Numbered from the stretch's first letter, positions 9,660-18,970 are shown. The stretch: 64,000 nucleotides of DNA from Rhizobium sp. AQ_MP (GCF_014237835.1 NZ_JACJVI010000004.1:1-64000); one strand, 5' to 3'. Notes: generated by a model from the letters alone, not told the origin. Program-made: numbers and translations.

Positions 9660-9996
9660 TGACCAGCGGCGCCTCTATAGACCAGCGATTTTCGTTGCAC
9701 AAGCATGGAAACGAAAAAAGCGGCGAGAAAGTTGAAGTTTTCGTGACGGGCGGCTGCATGGCGCTGGATTCATTGCGGAAAAAGCTTGCGATCGGCGGCG
9801 TGGCAATCCGCTCGAAGACTGCCGCCGGGGCGCGCGGGATACGGCCGTTGCGGAGAAGCCACCTGACAAAAATTTGCAGTTTATCGGTGGGGACGGACGT
9901 TTCGTCCGCCACGCTTTCGCAGTAAAGCAGAGCTGGGCCGGATATGCCCGGCGCAGCGCCGACGGCGGCCCTGACGGGGTTCAAGGGACAGTGACA
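9660..9996. other. gene-free stretch between tRNA-Pro and lipoprotein gene
   Basis: About 340 bases. A short hairpin (GGACG-GACGTTT-CGTCC) lies near 9891-9908. I see no convincing coding sequence or recognisable promoter box. Confidence 0.4.
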
Positions 9997-10416
9997 ATGA
10001 ATTTGCTGAAAAGCACCAGGAATGGACTGATCGCAGCGCTCTGCCTGGCAGTGGCCGGCTGCACGACGGTGGGTGGGGCGCCGAAAAACGAGATCGAGGC
10101 GCGGTGGAACGGACAACAGGCCGGCGCCTTCTTTGCCAAGTTCGGCCCCCCGGCCGCAGACGTGGCCTCCGGTACATCGACGCTCTATACTTGGCGCGGC
10201 GGGTACAAGACCCGTGTCGTGCCGGCGACCTACGAAGATCTGGGTGACGGCAAGCGCGGCAAAATGCTGACCCGTGCGCGCACGGAATATCTTCGCTGCG
10301 AGGTGCAGCTGACGGTGTCGTCCGACTACGTTATTCGCGGTGTTCGCACGGTCGTGGACCGACCGGGTACGCAGGGCGGAAAGAGCTACTGCGCGGAGTT
10401 CCTGACTGCCGCCTGA
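9997..10416 (+). CDS. small lipoprotein of unknown function
   Basis: A 139-residue protein with an N-terminal lipoprotein signal. The lipobox LAVAGC puts the lipidated cysteine at residue 22. Two further cysteines near residues 103 and 131 could form a disulfide in the periplasm. The start has AGGGA eight bases upstream. I do not recognise the mature domain. It stands alone between a tRNA and a hairpin terminator. Confidence 0.8.
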   Translation: MNLLKSTRNGLIAALCLAVAGCTTVGGAPKNEIEARWNGQQAGAFFAKFGPPAADVASGTSTLYTWRGGYKTRVVPATYEDLGDGKRGKMLTRARTEYLRCEVQLTVSSDYVIRGVRTVVDRPGTQGGKSYCAEFLTAA

Positions 10417-10436
10417 TCGCGGTGCCCGAACGCTCA

Positions 10437-10474
10437 TGGGGCCTCCCGCCAACTGGCGTGGGGGCTCTTTTCAT
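10437..10474 (+). terminator. hairpin terminator after the lipoprotein gene
   Basis: An imperfect GC stem (GGGGCCTCCCGCC with GGCGTGGGGGCTC) followed by TTTTC, 21 bases after the stop codon. Confidence 0.65.
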
Positions 10475-10517
10475 ATCCGATTGTCTGGGAAACTGTTGCC
10501 TTCGAAGGTCGGGCCTT

Positions 10518-10595
10518 GCGCAACCACCAGGGCATCATGCCCTTTCGGCGCCCGGTGGGTTGCGCGCGGGAGGACGCCGTGGATGACGTCCTCCC
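10518..10595. repeat. paired strong hairpins in an intergenic region
   Basis: The first hairpin pairs GCGCAACCACC with GGTGGGTTGCGC (one bulge) and encloses the perfect palindrome AGGGCATCATGCCCT. The second pairs GGGAGGAC with GTCCTCCC at 10568-10595. They lie in a gene-free stretch from 10475 to 10840. They could be a repetitive palindrome unit or a structured RNA. Confidence 0.5.
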
Positions 10596-10840
10596 CGATA
10601 CGCAATACTGAAACCGAGCGCTTCTCGACGCATTACCTTGGTGGAAGCGTCTTCTTTATAGGAAGATCAAGGTTAACAGTTGGCTTACGGCGCCACTGAT
10701 TTATAGTTAATTTTCAGTGACCTAGCAGATCGCGCGCAAGCGGGCTGCAAAGCCCGAAAAGCCTTGAAAACCGGCACCTGTAGCAATCTGAGGGGATCTC
10801 AGCACTTGACGATGTTCTTGTTTTGTTCAAAATCGTCGCC

Positions 10841-11101
10841 ATGACACAGACGATCGATACACTGGGAAAAGCGCTGCGCCACAACTTCCTCGTGGTCGCT
10901 ACCTGCCGGGAATGCCAGAACCAGGGCCGATTTCTGGCAAAAGATCTCGCCACGTTCTACGGGCATGGCCGTGACCCCTTCTCGCTGAAGTTCCGCTGCA
11001 GCCGCTGCGACACGCGCAATTGCAAGGTGACGCTGATGGACAATCCCTACGACCGCACCCCGGAGACGATCGTCTGGCGGCCGGTCAAGGTGAAGCTGTG
11101 A
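10841..11101 (+). CDS. small protein with two CxxC motifs (zinc-ribbon-like)
   Basis: An 86-residue protein with CREC and CSRC pairs about 30 residues apart, a spacing suited to binding one zinc ion. There is no signal peptide, so it is presumably cytosolic. No strong ribosome site precedes ATG at 10841; an in-frame TTG at 10823 is possible. Function unknown. Coding character is supported by an unbroken frame and conserved-looking metal ligands. Confidence 0.65.
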   Translation: MTQTIDTLGKALRHNFLVVATCRECQNQGRFLAKDLATFYGHGRDPFSLKFRCSRCDTRNCKVTLMDNPYDRTPETIVWRPVKVKL

Positions 11102-11272
11102 AATGGCGCGGCGTCAGCCGGTCACAGCGCTCATCCGGGAAAATTCGAGACCTCCGTATTTTTACGGATGAATTTTCGCCAAGGCGTTAACCATTCCGAA
11201 ACCATAAAGGGCCGCCGGGATCATTTTTCATGAATGATTTTTCCAATTCTTCCTCAGGGCGGTCCGATTTCG

Positions 11273-13045
11273 ATGACGAGCATCCTTACCAACCATTCTG
11301 CCATTACCGCGTTGCAAACGCTGAGAAGTCTCGCTTCCGATCTACAAGGTACACAGGAACGCGTGAGTTCCGGCCTTCGGGTCGCCATCGCTTCGGACAA
11401 TGCTGCCTACTGGTCGATTTCGACCACGATGCGCTCCGACAGTCAGGCGATTTCGGCCACCGCGGATGCACTGGGCCTGGGGGCCGCGAAGGTCGACACG
11501 GCCTATGCCGGAATGACCTCGGTCATCAAGGTCCTGACCGATTTCCAGGCACGCCTGGTGGCCGCCACAGAAGAGGGCGTGGACAAGGCCAAGGTGCAGG
11601 CGGAACTGGATCAGATGAAAGATCAGGTGAAGTCGGTTGCCGACTCCGCGAGCTTTTCCGGGCAGAACTGGCTGACCACCGACATTGCCGACATCTATGA
11701 TGTCAACATCAACAAGACCCATGTCCTGTCTTCCTTCGTGCGAGACGCCAATGGGGGTGTGTCGACCAAGTCGATGACCGTGGATCTCTCGGAGATCTCA
11801 CTGTTCAACAGCACGGGAGGCGGTCTCCTGCAGAAGGATCCGCGGGATATCGAGACGATTGCTGGTATGCGGCGCCTGTGGAGTGAGATCGATGGTGCAA
11901 AGGTTTGGGGGCCTCGAACCGGGGGCGCATCAGCTGCAACGCTCCCTGACCGGGTCTTCTCCGGCCCGCTCGATCTCACAGGTGTTGGCGATGCGATTAC
12001 CTTCGACGTTACCGTCGACAGAGATGAGCCGTCTCACGGTATCTCGCCGCCCTATCATCCGGGCAAGACGACGACAGGCGTCACCATCGACAAGGCTTTT
12101 CTGGACACGCATTTCCCGAGCTGGAACGGTGTCATAAACGATTACCGAGACTTTGAGCGCGCCCTGGATCGAGCCCTCACGCTTGCCAACACGGGGGCGA
12201 CCACAGGTCTCTATCCGAAGTATCCATCCGGGACCGTCCCCGACAAATACTACCTGCAAACCCTGCAGAACTCCGGCCTCGACGGCTCCTATATCGAAAT
12301 CAGCAATCTCACGTCGCAAGTTACCGCAGGATCTCACGGGTTGGGCAATACGTCCGCCCAGGCACCGCGCGGTTCGCAGATGACGCTGCCCTTTAACGAC
12401 TTCGAGGTTTTCCGTGATGGCGAGGATCCCGATGGCATCGAGGTGACTTTCAGCTTCTATGTGAACAGCGAAAGCCCGAAGACCTATTCCTTCGACCGGA
12501 CCTATGTGAACAACCTGCTCGGCAAGACCGACGGGACAGTCTCAAGCTCGGCCGAAATGGTGACGCTGCTGACGTCGCTGATGCAGGCCGACTGGCCGGA
12601 TGTGATCATCTCGGATACTGGCACCGGCGTTTCGATGGTTCTCGATCCACTGGCCGATCGCCGGGCCGGGAGCGGATCACGGATCGGCTTCAGCGACATC
12701 ACGGTCAGCCACGAGCCTATCCCCACCATCGACTTCATGAACATTGATATCGTGCAGAACCCGGATTGGGTGCGGACCTATATCAACTACATGGAGACTG
12801 CGACGGCGCGGGTGGTGGATGCAGCGGCAACGCTGGGCGCGCTGCAGACGCGCATCGACATGCAGGCGGAATTCGCCGCACGGCTCGCTGCCAGCATCGA
12901 CAGCGGGATCGGCCGCCTCGTCGACGCCGACATGAACGAGGAATCGACCAGGCTGAAGGCGCTTCAGTCGCAACAGCAGCTCGCCATCCAGGCGCTATCG
13001 ATCTCGAATTCCGCACCGGACATGATCTCGCAGCTCTTCCGCTGA
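11273..13045 (+). CDS. flagellin-family protein with large central domain
   Basis: A 590-residue flagellin homologue. The N-terminal D0/D1 helices (residues 1-145, with NHSAITALQTLR and QERVSSGLRVA) and the C-terminal D1/D0 helices (from about 500, ending in SQLFR) are clear. The roughly 350-residue middle is much longer than in ordinary rhizobial flagellins of 300-400 residues. No other flagellar gene lies nearby, so this is a solitary, probably accessory filament subunit. The start is set by MTSIL, as in rhizobial flagellins, with AGGGCGG about ten bases upstream. Followed by a hairpin. Confidence 0.88.
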   Translation: MTSILTNHSAITALQTLRSLASDLQGTQERVSSGLRVAIASDNAAYWSISTTMRSDSQAISATADALGLGAAKVDTAYAGMTSVIKVLTDFQARLVAATEEGVDKAKVQAELDQMKDQVKSVADSASFSGQNWLTTDIADIYDVNINKTHVLSSFVRDANGGVSTKSMTVDLSEISLFNSTGGGLLQKDPRDIETIAGMRRLWSEIDGAKVWGPRTGGASAATLPDRVFSGPLDLTGVGDAITFDVTVDRDEPSHGISPPYHPGKTTTGVTIDKAFLDTHFPSWNGVINDYRDFERALDRALTLANTGATTGLYPKYPSGTVPDKYYLQTLQNSGLDGSYIEISNLTSQVTAGSHGLGNTSAQAPRGSQMTLPFNDFEVFRDGEDPDGIEVTFSFYVNSESPKTYSFDRTYVNNLLGKTDGTVSSSAEMVTLLTSLMQADWPDVIISDTGTGVSMVLDPLADRRAGSGSRIGFSDITVSHEPIPTIDFMNIDIVQNPDWVRTYINYMETATARVVDAAATLGALQTRIDMQAEFAARLAASIDSGIGRLVDADMNEESTRLKALQSQQQLAIQALSISNSAPDMISQLFR

Positions 13046-13107
13046 AGCGTTCATGGCCGAAGCCTAAGGGTTCCGGCGTCGGACAGAACGAAAAAGCATT
13101 GTGCATC

Positions 13108-13140
13108 GACGGCGACACACGTGTCGCCGTCATTCTCTTG
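13108..13140 (+). terminator. hairpin terminator after flagellin gene
   Basis: A 10-bp stem (GACGGCGACA / TGTCGCCGTC) with a 4-base loop, followed by the weakly T-rich ATTCTCTTG. Confidence 0.6.
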
Positions 13141-13150
13141 GGATCAGAGA

Positions 13151-13834
13151 TCAACGGGCTGGCGCATGATCGATATGCGTCGCCACCAGCATGGCCACCA
13201 GATGGACGGTGTTGCGCGCGCCGTAGCGCTGCTTCAGCTTTTCCAGCCTGTGCTCCACCGTGCGATGCGAGAGGCCCAGCAATTCGGCGATTTCCTTGGC
13301 GGTAGATCCCTCGATGAGCAGCTGGACGATCGCCTCGTCGGCCGTGTCGAGGGTTTCGCGGGCGGCAGGCTGGCCGAGCAGAAATTGCGCATAGGAAGAG
13401 GAGATGACCCATTCGCAACCATTCGCATTCTTCTGCGGCAGCAAGATCCGGTCATAGCCGAGACTGACACCGAGGAGCTTCGTCTTGACCAGTTCCGTTG
13501 CCGGCTGCTGGCGCGCCACGACCTCCTTCAGGCGCGGGATGACGGACTGCTCCATATAGGCGCGGTCCTTGAAATCGCCGAGCCGACAATCGGAAAACAA
13601 CCTGTTGATGTCGAGCAGCCGGGACGTGAAGCCGGAATGGCGCACGGTACGCAGGTGCCAGTCGAGGGGATCGGCACCCCTCACCTCGATCAGCGTGAGC
13701 CGCATCTTCAAGGTCAGAAGATCAATGACACCACTGTAGATGTTTTCAGGTCTGGCGGGGCGGTCGGATGATGTGGCGATCCATGCGTCGAGCAAACGGC
13801 CAACAACGACGGAAAAAGGTGTGTTTCTGGGCAT
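13151..13834 (-). CDS. LuxR-type transcriptional regulator
   Basis: A 227-residue regulator. The C-terminal LuxR helix-turn-helix (from about residue 163, with GSTAKEIAELLGLSHRTVEHRL) is clear. The N-terminal 150 residues match no autoinducer or receiver domain that I recognise and may be PAS-like. It is divergent from the diguanylate cyclase gene and convergent with the flagellin gene, which suggests a surface or motility role. This is inference from position only. Confidence 0.82.
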   Translation of the reverse strand: MPRNTPFSVVVGRLLDAWIATSSDRPARPENIYSGVIDLLTLKMRLTLIEVRGADPLDWHLRTVRHSGFTSRLLDINRLFSDCRLGDFKDRAYMEQSVIPRLKEVVARQQPATELVKTKLLGVSLGYDRILLPQKNANGCEWVISSSYAQFLLGQPAARETLDTADEAIVQLLIEGSTAKEIAELLGLSHRTVEHRLEKLKQRYGARNTVHLVAMLVATHIDHAPAR

Positions 13835-14089
13835 GTACGCTTCGGTGAATCAACTGCATCAACTTGATACAGTTGCAAATGCACCCATGCAATCTTCGAA
13901 TGCACTCACCTTCCAAAATACAACCTCTCTCGCCCGAGAGTTGAAGCTTGCGGCCTGCCCCGGTCCCCTGGACAGCGACGACGTGATCTCTATCACTTTT
14001 TGCGGGTATTATTTAGCAAATTCAACAAACATTAACCCTACGACCCGCATAACAGTCCTGAATGTAACGATATCATAAAGCGGGAATTC

Positions 14090-15262
14090 GTGGGCGAAAG
14101 TTCGATCATTGTTTATGTGCCACCCATCCTTTTCGGGCTTGTCTCCCTGACATTTTTCGTTCTCTGGCAGCAGAGGATCGTCACCAATTGGCAGTGGGGA
14201 GCCGGCTTCGGCCAGACGGCTCTCGGCTTCTCGCTTTCGACCTTTCCGATCCAGCCAGTCTTCGACGCTCTCGCCTCCGGCATGATCTTCATCGGCGCAG
14301 CCTATTGCTACAGCAGCGCCGTGTTCGAGCACTTCCAGCAGCGATCCTTCGACCGCGAAAGGCAATGGTTCGTCGGCCTCTACACGCTGCTTCTGATCTA
14401 TTGCATCTTCGTTCTTGAGAGCCTGCGGTACCAACTCTTCCTGACAGATATTGCCTTCGCCTGTCTTGTGGGACTCGCGCTGATCATGGCTGTCCCAAAG
14501 GTGCAACGGGGTGTCGACAAAGTCCTCCTCGCCTCCATCTCTCTCGCATTCGTCGATACCGTCGCCCGAGCCGTCTACTTCTTTTTCTTCTACGGTAATG
14601 CCAGTGACGATTTCGGCGACTTCGTCGATTCCGCCTATAATCTGGCGGTCCATATTACGACCATCACAATCTGCATGACCTTCCCGTTCTCGGCACTGGT
14701 GGCGAGCGGCGTGTCGGCGATGGATCGGCACCGGCAGGCGGCGGAGCGAGATCCACTGACGGGTCTTCTCAACCGCCGCGGCTTCGAGGCTGCCGTGACC
14801 GACCCGGGCGCATCCGGATTGCGCGACGGCGCAGTTCTCGTCTGCGATATCGACCACTTCAAGCGGATCAACGACACGCTCGGGCATGCGACCGGCGATG
14901 CGGTGATCTCGGCGATTGCCGACCTGTTGCGTCACGTGACAGGCAGAAACGCGGTGACAGCCCGCTTCGGCGGCGAAGAATTCGTCATATTCCTCCCCGG
15001 TGCGACGCTTTCCAAGGCACGGCCGATCGCCGAACAGATCCGGCAATCCGTGGCGGAAAAGGACTGGCGATTTTTCGGTCTGGCTGGTCCGGTGACGGTC
15101 AGCATCGGGATCGACCAGCCTCGCTCCGGCGACAGCGATCTCTATTCAGCCATCGCCCGGGCCGACAGGGCGCTTTACGCAGCCAAGGCGGCCGGACGCA
15201 ATCGCGTGTTCGAGGCGGAGGAGAACGGAGCTTTCGGCGCACCGGCCATGGCATCCGTCTGA
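14090..15262 (+). CDS. membrane-anchored diguanylate cyclase
   Basis: A 390-residue protein. About six membrane helices fill residues 8-215, followed by a GGDEF domain (DPLTGLLNRRGFE, then the active-site motif RFGGEEF). It should make cyclic di-GMP from two GTP at the inner membrane. The active site appears intact. The start is GTG at 14090 with AGCGGGA upstream; no good ATG exists nearby. A cellulose synthase operon 16 kb away is a possible but unproven output. Confidence 0.9.
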   Translation: MGESSIIVYVPPILFGLVSLTFFVLWQQRIVTNWQWGAGFGQTALGFSLSTFPIQPVFDALASGMIFIGAAYCYSSAVFEHFQQRSFDRERQWFVGLYTLLLIYCIFVLESLRYQLFLTDIAFACLVGLALIMAVPKVQRGVDKVLLASISLAFVDTVARAVYFFFFYGNASDDFGDFVDSAYNLAVHITTITICMTFPFSALVASGVSAMDRHRQAAERDPLTGLLNRRGFEAAVTDPGASGLRDGAVLVCDIDHFKRINDTLGHATGDAVISAIADLLRHVTGRNAVTARFGGEEFVIFLPGATLSKARPIAEQIRQSVAEKDWRFFGLAGPVTVSIGIDQPRSGDSDLYSAIARADRALYAAKAAGRNRVFEAEENGAFGAPAMASV

Positions 15263-15268
15263 CAGACG

Positions 15269-16057
15269 TCAGGGCAGATCAGGATAGCCAGCGGCCATTG
15301 CCGTCCGCTCGTGGTCGAGCAGAATGTCATAGGCGGCTTCTTCGAGCACCACGACGTCGGTGAGGCCGAGAATGGCGCGGGCTTCCTCAAGCTCGGTTGC
15401 AGTGATCGCAGCCTGCAGGGCGCTGCGGAGAATGGCCAGTTCTTCGTCGGAGGTGGCGAGGCGGGTGATGAAGGGCAGATTGGGGCCGGAGGGGGTTTCG
15501 GCGAGGATGGCCAGCCCCTCAATGCGCTCCGGAGCGTGGCGGCGCAAAAGGTCGAACGTTATGCAGTCGATCGCGGCGAGATCGGCTTCGCCCCTTTGCA
15601 CGGCCTCCATGCTTGCCCGGTGGCCGCCGGTTTCGAGCACGCTCGCGAAGAATGGCTTGCCCGCAGCATGTGGTGCTACAGCAGCGCGCAAGAGATTGTA
15701 GCCGGAATTGCTGCCGCGTTCATTGATCGCGACCTTCAACCCCTTGCAGGCCGGCAGATCGGGCGGTGCGTGCCTGGCTCTGACGACGATGACGCTCACC
15801 ATGGTATGTCCGATACAGCCCGGTGATGCGTAGACCGGGGTCGCGACCAGCCGCACCCGTCCCTTCAGGTGTTTGACGAAGGGAAACCCACAGGTCTGGG
15901 CCAGCAGGAGACGCGGGTCGAGCCAGGCCTGGTGGTGGGCAAGCGTTTCATCGAGGGCATCGGGGACGCCCTCAAAACCTACCTGACGCAGCCGCTTTCG
16001 CAGAAAGGCCCAGAGGTCGCGCTGCGCCCCAACGACCACCGGTGGGGCGACATACAT
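15269..16057 (-). CDS. PhnD-like substrate-binding protein
   Basis: A protein of 262 residues from ATG at 16057, resembling the phosphate/phosphonate ABC binding proteins of the PhnD-like family. No signal peptide is visible. The family usually begins with an ASLPMY-type strand, and the matching ASLAMY here straddles the ATG, so the true start is probably upstream. The frame is closed by a TGA just upstream. The only candidate is CTG at 16096, which overlaps the desaturase stop as CTGA and has GAGG five bases before it. Co-transcribed with the desaturase; no transporter genes are adjacent. Confidence 0.75.
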   Translation of the reverse strand: MYVAPPVVVGAQRDLWAFLRKRLRQVGFEGVPDALDETLAHHQAWLDPRLLLAQTCGFPFVKHLKGRVRLVATPVYASPGCIGHTMVSVIVVRARHAPPDLPACKGLKVAINERGSNSGYNLLRAAVAPHAAGKPFFASVLETGGHRASMEAVQRGEADLAAIDCITFDLLRRHAPERIEGLAILAETPSGPNLPFITRLATSDEELAILRSALQAAITATELEEARAILGLTDVVVLEEAAYDILLDHERTAMAAGYPDLP

Positions 16058-16092
16058 GGCGAGGCTGGCAAGCCTCCTGTCGGCGGGGCTGT

Positions 16093-17016
16093 TCAGGGGT
16101 ACCTCGGATGGGTCGGGTCGTCATGTTTCCTGAAGAGGAATCGTCGGGCGACATCGCGATAGCCGCGATAGACGAGGCCTCCGTTCAGCCGAACGAGGAA
16201 ATCGCGGTGCCGCTCATAGATGCCGGGCAGCATGTACCAGGGCAGCGCCGGCACGCGGTGATGCAGCACATGCAGGTTGTTGTAGAGAAAGAGCAGGCCG
16301 AAGAGCGGGCTGCCTTCGACGATCGCGGTGCGCTCCTCGTGGTTGTCAGCAAAGCGATGCTCCGCATAAGAGCGCAGGCGCGAGAGCGCCGTGCCGCAAT
16401 AGACGAAGCCGAAGAAAAAGAGCAGGAAAGGCATGTCGCAAACCGCCAGCACCCACCAGAGTACGACGGCGACACCCAGCATATGGCCGGCCCAGAGGCG
16501 GCGGCTCTCGCCCTCACCGCGGATGACCTTGATCGCCTCGTGCCACAGGAAGGAACCGAGGATGATGGCGGGACCGATGGTCAGGCGACCGATCAGCGTC
16601 AGGTTGAACTCCCACAGCGTGCGGCCCGCCCAGCCGAAGCGGTCCCAGTCCGCCCTGGTGAAGTAATAGGACTCCGGATCCTCGATGGGATCGGTCAGAT
16701 GCTCGTCGCGGTGATGGGCGAGATGGCTTTCCTTGTAGACCCTGTAGGGCAGCCAGAGCGAGATCGGCGGAAAGCCGATGGCATCGTTGAGCCATTGATG
16801 GCGCGTCGGATGATGATGGATCACCTCGTGCTGCAATGACCCGTGCCAGGCGATGAGCCAGGCCCCGAGCGGCACAAGGATCAAAAGCGGAATATCGCGC
16901 CAGAACCATGTGAGGCCAAGGAAGCCTCCGTATATCAAAACAGCCAATGCGACGGTCGGCCATTCGAAGCGCGCAATGCGCGGTATTGCGATCTCACCCT
17001 CGGCAAGAAGTGCCAT
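16093..17016 (-). CDS. membrane fatty acid desaturase
   Basis: A 307-residue integral membrane diiron enzyme. Three histidine boxes are present: HGSLQHEVIHHH (58-69), HLAHHRDEH (98-106) and HVLHHR near residue 250, with about four membrane helices between them. It would introduce a double bond into a lipid acyl chain or a related substrate. The start at 17016 has TGGGGA close upstream; a longer frame to 17145 has no family similarity. Divergent from the ECF sigma gene. Substrate unknown. Confidence 0.88.
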   Translation of the reverse strand: MALLAEGEIAIPRIARFEWPTVALAVLIYGGFLGLTWFWRDIPLLILVPLGAWLIAWHGSLQHEVIHHHPTRHQWLNDAIGFPPISLWLPYRVYKESHLAHHRDEHLTDPIEDPESYYFTRADWDRFGWAGRTLWEFNLTLIGRLTIGPAIILGSFLWHEAIKVIRGEGESRRLWAGHMLGVAVVLWWVLAVCDMPFLLFFFGFVYCGTALSRLRSYAEHRFADNHEERTAIVEGSPLFGLLFLYNNLHVLHHRVPALPWYMLPGIYERHRDFLVRLNGGLVYRGYRDVARRFLFRKHDDPTHPRYP

Positions 17017-17292
17017 GCAGTCCCCATAGACGAATCCCCTATGGGCGTTCAGAGTATCCGCGTGTTTGAGTACTTGATGAGACAAAAGCGGCAGCCGATG
17101 GCGCAAAAAGATCAGGAAGAGGCGGAAATCGGCAAAAAACTCCACGTCCAGACGCGGAGATCAGTATCGGCCGAGGCTCTCTTCGATGTCATCGGCTGCA
17201 TCGCCTGTCGGCGATTGAAAGCCTGATGTTAATCGGATAAGCGAAAGCTTCATTCTACAGTCAATTTTTAATCCGGTGAATCCAGACGCCCC

Positions 17293-17808
17293 ATGGTCGC
17301 AGAAGCCAAGAGCCACCTCGCGGTTTTCCTCGAGAACCGATCGGCCCTGGTGAGCTATGCTGCCAGGCTCCTGGGTTCGCGCGATCAGGCGGAAGACATC
17401 GTTCAGGATGCCTTTCTCCGCCTCAAACCGCACGACGGCACCGACTACGCTCCGCGCCAGACCCTTGCCTATCTCTACAGCATCGTCCGCAATCTCGTCT
17501 TCGACCAACTGAAGCGTCGCAACATCGAGACGCGCGGTCGGGATGTCGATCCTCCCTTCTGGATCCTGCCGCAGGACCCGGGCACACCGGAGGAGACCGT
17601 GCTTCTCGCCGACCAGGCGCGGGTGGCGCTTCAGGCTCTCGACGGACTGCCGCCCGAGACACGTCGGGCGATCGAACTCTACCGTGCGGAGGGCTGGACG
17701 CTCGAGGCAATCGCGGGAGAGCTCGGTATCTCGGTTGCCACGGCGCATCGCATGATCCGCAGCGGCATGGTTAAGATTGCTCTGTCGCTCGATCAGGCAA
17801 GTCATTGA
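17293..17808 (+). CDS. FecI-like ECF sigma factor of the siderophore locus
   Basis: A 171-residue extracytoplasmic-function sigma factor with region 2 (residues 15-75, including SRDQAEDIVQDAFLRL) and region 4 (from about 115, with LPPETRRAIELYRAEGWT). It has the iron-starvation type layout and is followed by a FecR-type gene and a TonB receptor with an STN domain. It should activate the receptor and siderophore genes when the ferric siderophore is bound outside. No Irr or RirA box was recognised with confidence upstream. Confidence 0.88.
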   Translation: MVAEAKSHLAVFLENRSALVSYAARLLGSRDQAEDIVQDAFLRLKPHDGTDYAPRQTLAYLYSIVRNLVFDQLKRRNIETRGRDVDPPFWILPQDPGTPEETVLLADQARVALQALDGLPPETRRAIELYRAEGWTLEAIAGELGISVATAHRMIRSGMVKIALSLDQASH

Positions 17809-17965
17809 AAAATGCCGTGGGAACCATGAAAAAACGCATCGCGCCGATCGTATCTTCAACAGCCACGGACAAACGCGCAGAACTTGCGGATTTGTCTTGC
17901 GTCGTTGCCGGATACCCGTTCGGCACTGCGCAAGACAAACGCAGACGACAGGGAACAGCCGGCCG

Positions 17966-18970
17966 GTGAGTGTCACGGATCATCCACAGCAGCAGGAAGA
18001 GCTCCTCGAGGAAGCCATGGACTGGCTGATGCGCCTCAACGAGGCGCCGACCGACGCCGGCGTGATCGCCGGATGGGAGGACTGGCTGCAGGCCTCCGAT
18101 GCCCATGCCAGCGCCTGGGCGAGGATCTGTCGCACCTGGGCAGCACTTGGCGACATGCCCTCGGCGCAGCCGGAACCCACGTCACGGCCGGTCGGGATCA
18201 TGGCAGCCCCGCCGGCCTCGGCCAAAGGCCTTCGCTTTTCCCGCCGCAGCCTGGGCCTTGCGGCAGCCACTCTGATGTCAGCCGGGCTCGTCGCCATCCT
18301 GTTCGGACCAGCATGGCAGGTGCGATTGGCGGCGGACTATCACACCGGCGCCGGGGAAACCGCGATGGTGACGCTTCCCGACGGATCAAGCGTGACGCTC
18401 GCTCCGGAAACGGCCCTGGCCGAGGAATTCGGTGGCGGTCGACGGCAGGTCCGGTTGCTCTCCGGGGAAGCCTTCTTCGACGTCAAGCGCGACACCAGCC
18501 ACCCCTTCGTGGTGGAGGCGCAGGATGCCTCGGTCCGTGTGCTCGGCACCGCTTTCAGCGTTCGCGATACGGGTCACGGCACACGCGTCGAGCTGGCGCA
18601 TGGGGCAGTCACCCTCACCTCCGGCGCCACACAGGAACACCGCGAGCTGACGCTTGTGCCCGGCGATGTCGTGACCGTCGAGCGGACCGACGGCAAGATG
18701 GAGCGCAGCCAGATCGATCCGGGCGATGTCGCGCTCTGGCGGAAGGGGCAGCTTGCCGTCACCGATCAGCCGCTCGGCGAAGTCGTGGCGCTGATCCAGC
18801 GTCAGCATCCGGGCTGGATCGTCATGCCGGAAGAGCGGCTTGCCGCATTGCGGGTCACCGGCCTTTACGATCTCAGCGATCCCGACAGGGCGCTGATGGC
18901 CCTGACGGCTCCCTTCGGGCTGACGGTGAGGCAGGTGTCGCCCTACCTGCACATCATCTCGAGCCGTTGA
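17966..18970 (+). CDS. FecR-type anti-sigma/sigma regulator
   Basis: A 334-residue inner-membrane signal transducer. It has an N-terminal DUF4880-type sigma-binding segment (residues 10-60, EEAMDWLMRLNEAP), one membrane helix (about 95-115), a periplasmic FecR domain and a C-terminal STN-like tail (LTAPFGLTVRQV). It should pass the signal from the TonB receptor to the sigma factor encoded upstream. The start is GTG at 17966 with AGGGAA eleven bases before; the frame is open further upstream without similarity. Confidence 0.87.
   Translation: MSVTDHPQQQEELLEEAMDWLMRLNEAPTDAGVIAGWEDWLQASDAHASAWARICRTWAALGDMPSAQPEPTSRPVGIMAAPPASAKGLRFSRRSLGLAAATLMSAGLVAILFGPAWQVRLAADYHTGAGETAMVTLPDGSSVTLAPETALAEEFGGGRRQVRLLSGEAFFDVKRDTSHPFVVEAQDASVRVLGTAFSVRDTGHGTRVELAHGAVTLTSGATQEHRELTLVPGDVVTVERTDGKMERSQIDPGDVALWRKGQLAVTDQPLGEVVALIQRQHPGWIVMPEERLAALRVTGLYDLSDPDRALMALTAPFGLTVRQVSPYLHIISSR

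Noticed and set aside
17227..17292. A possible iron-responsive (Irr or RirA) box upstream of the ECF sigma gene
   Set aside because: No match to TGA-N9-TCA or to an Irr-type palindrome could be found by eye, so it is not listed.
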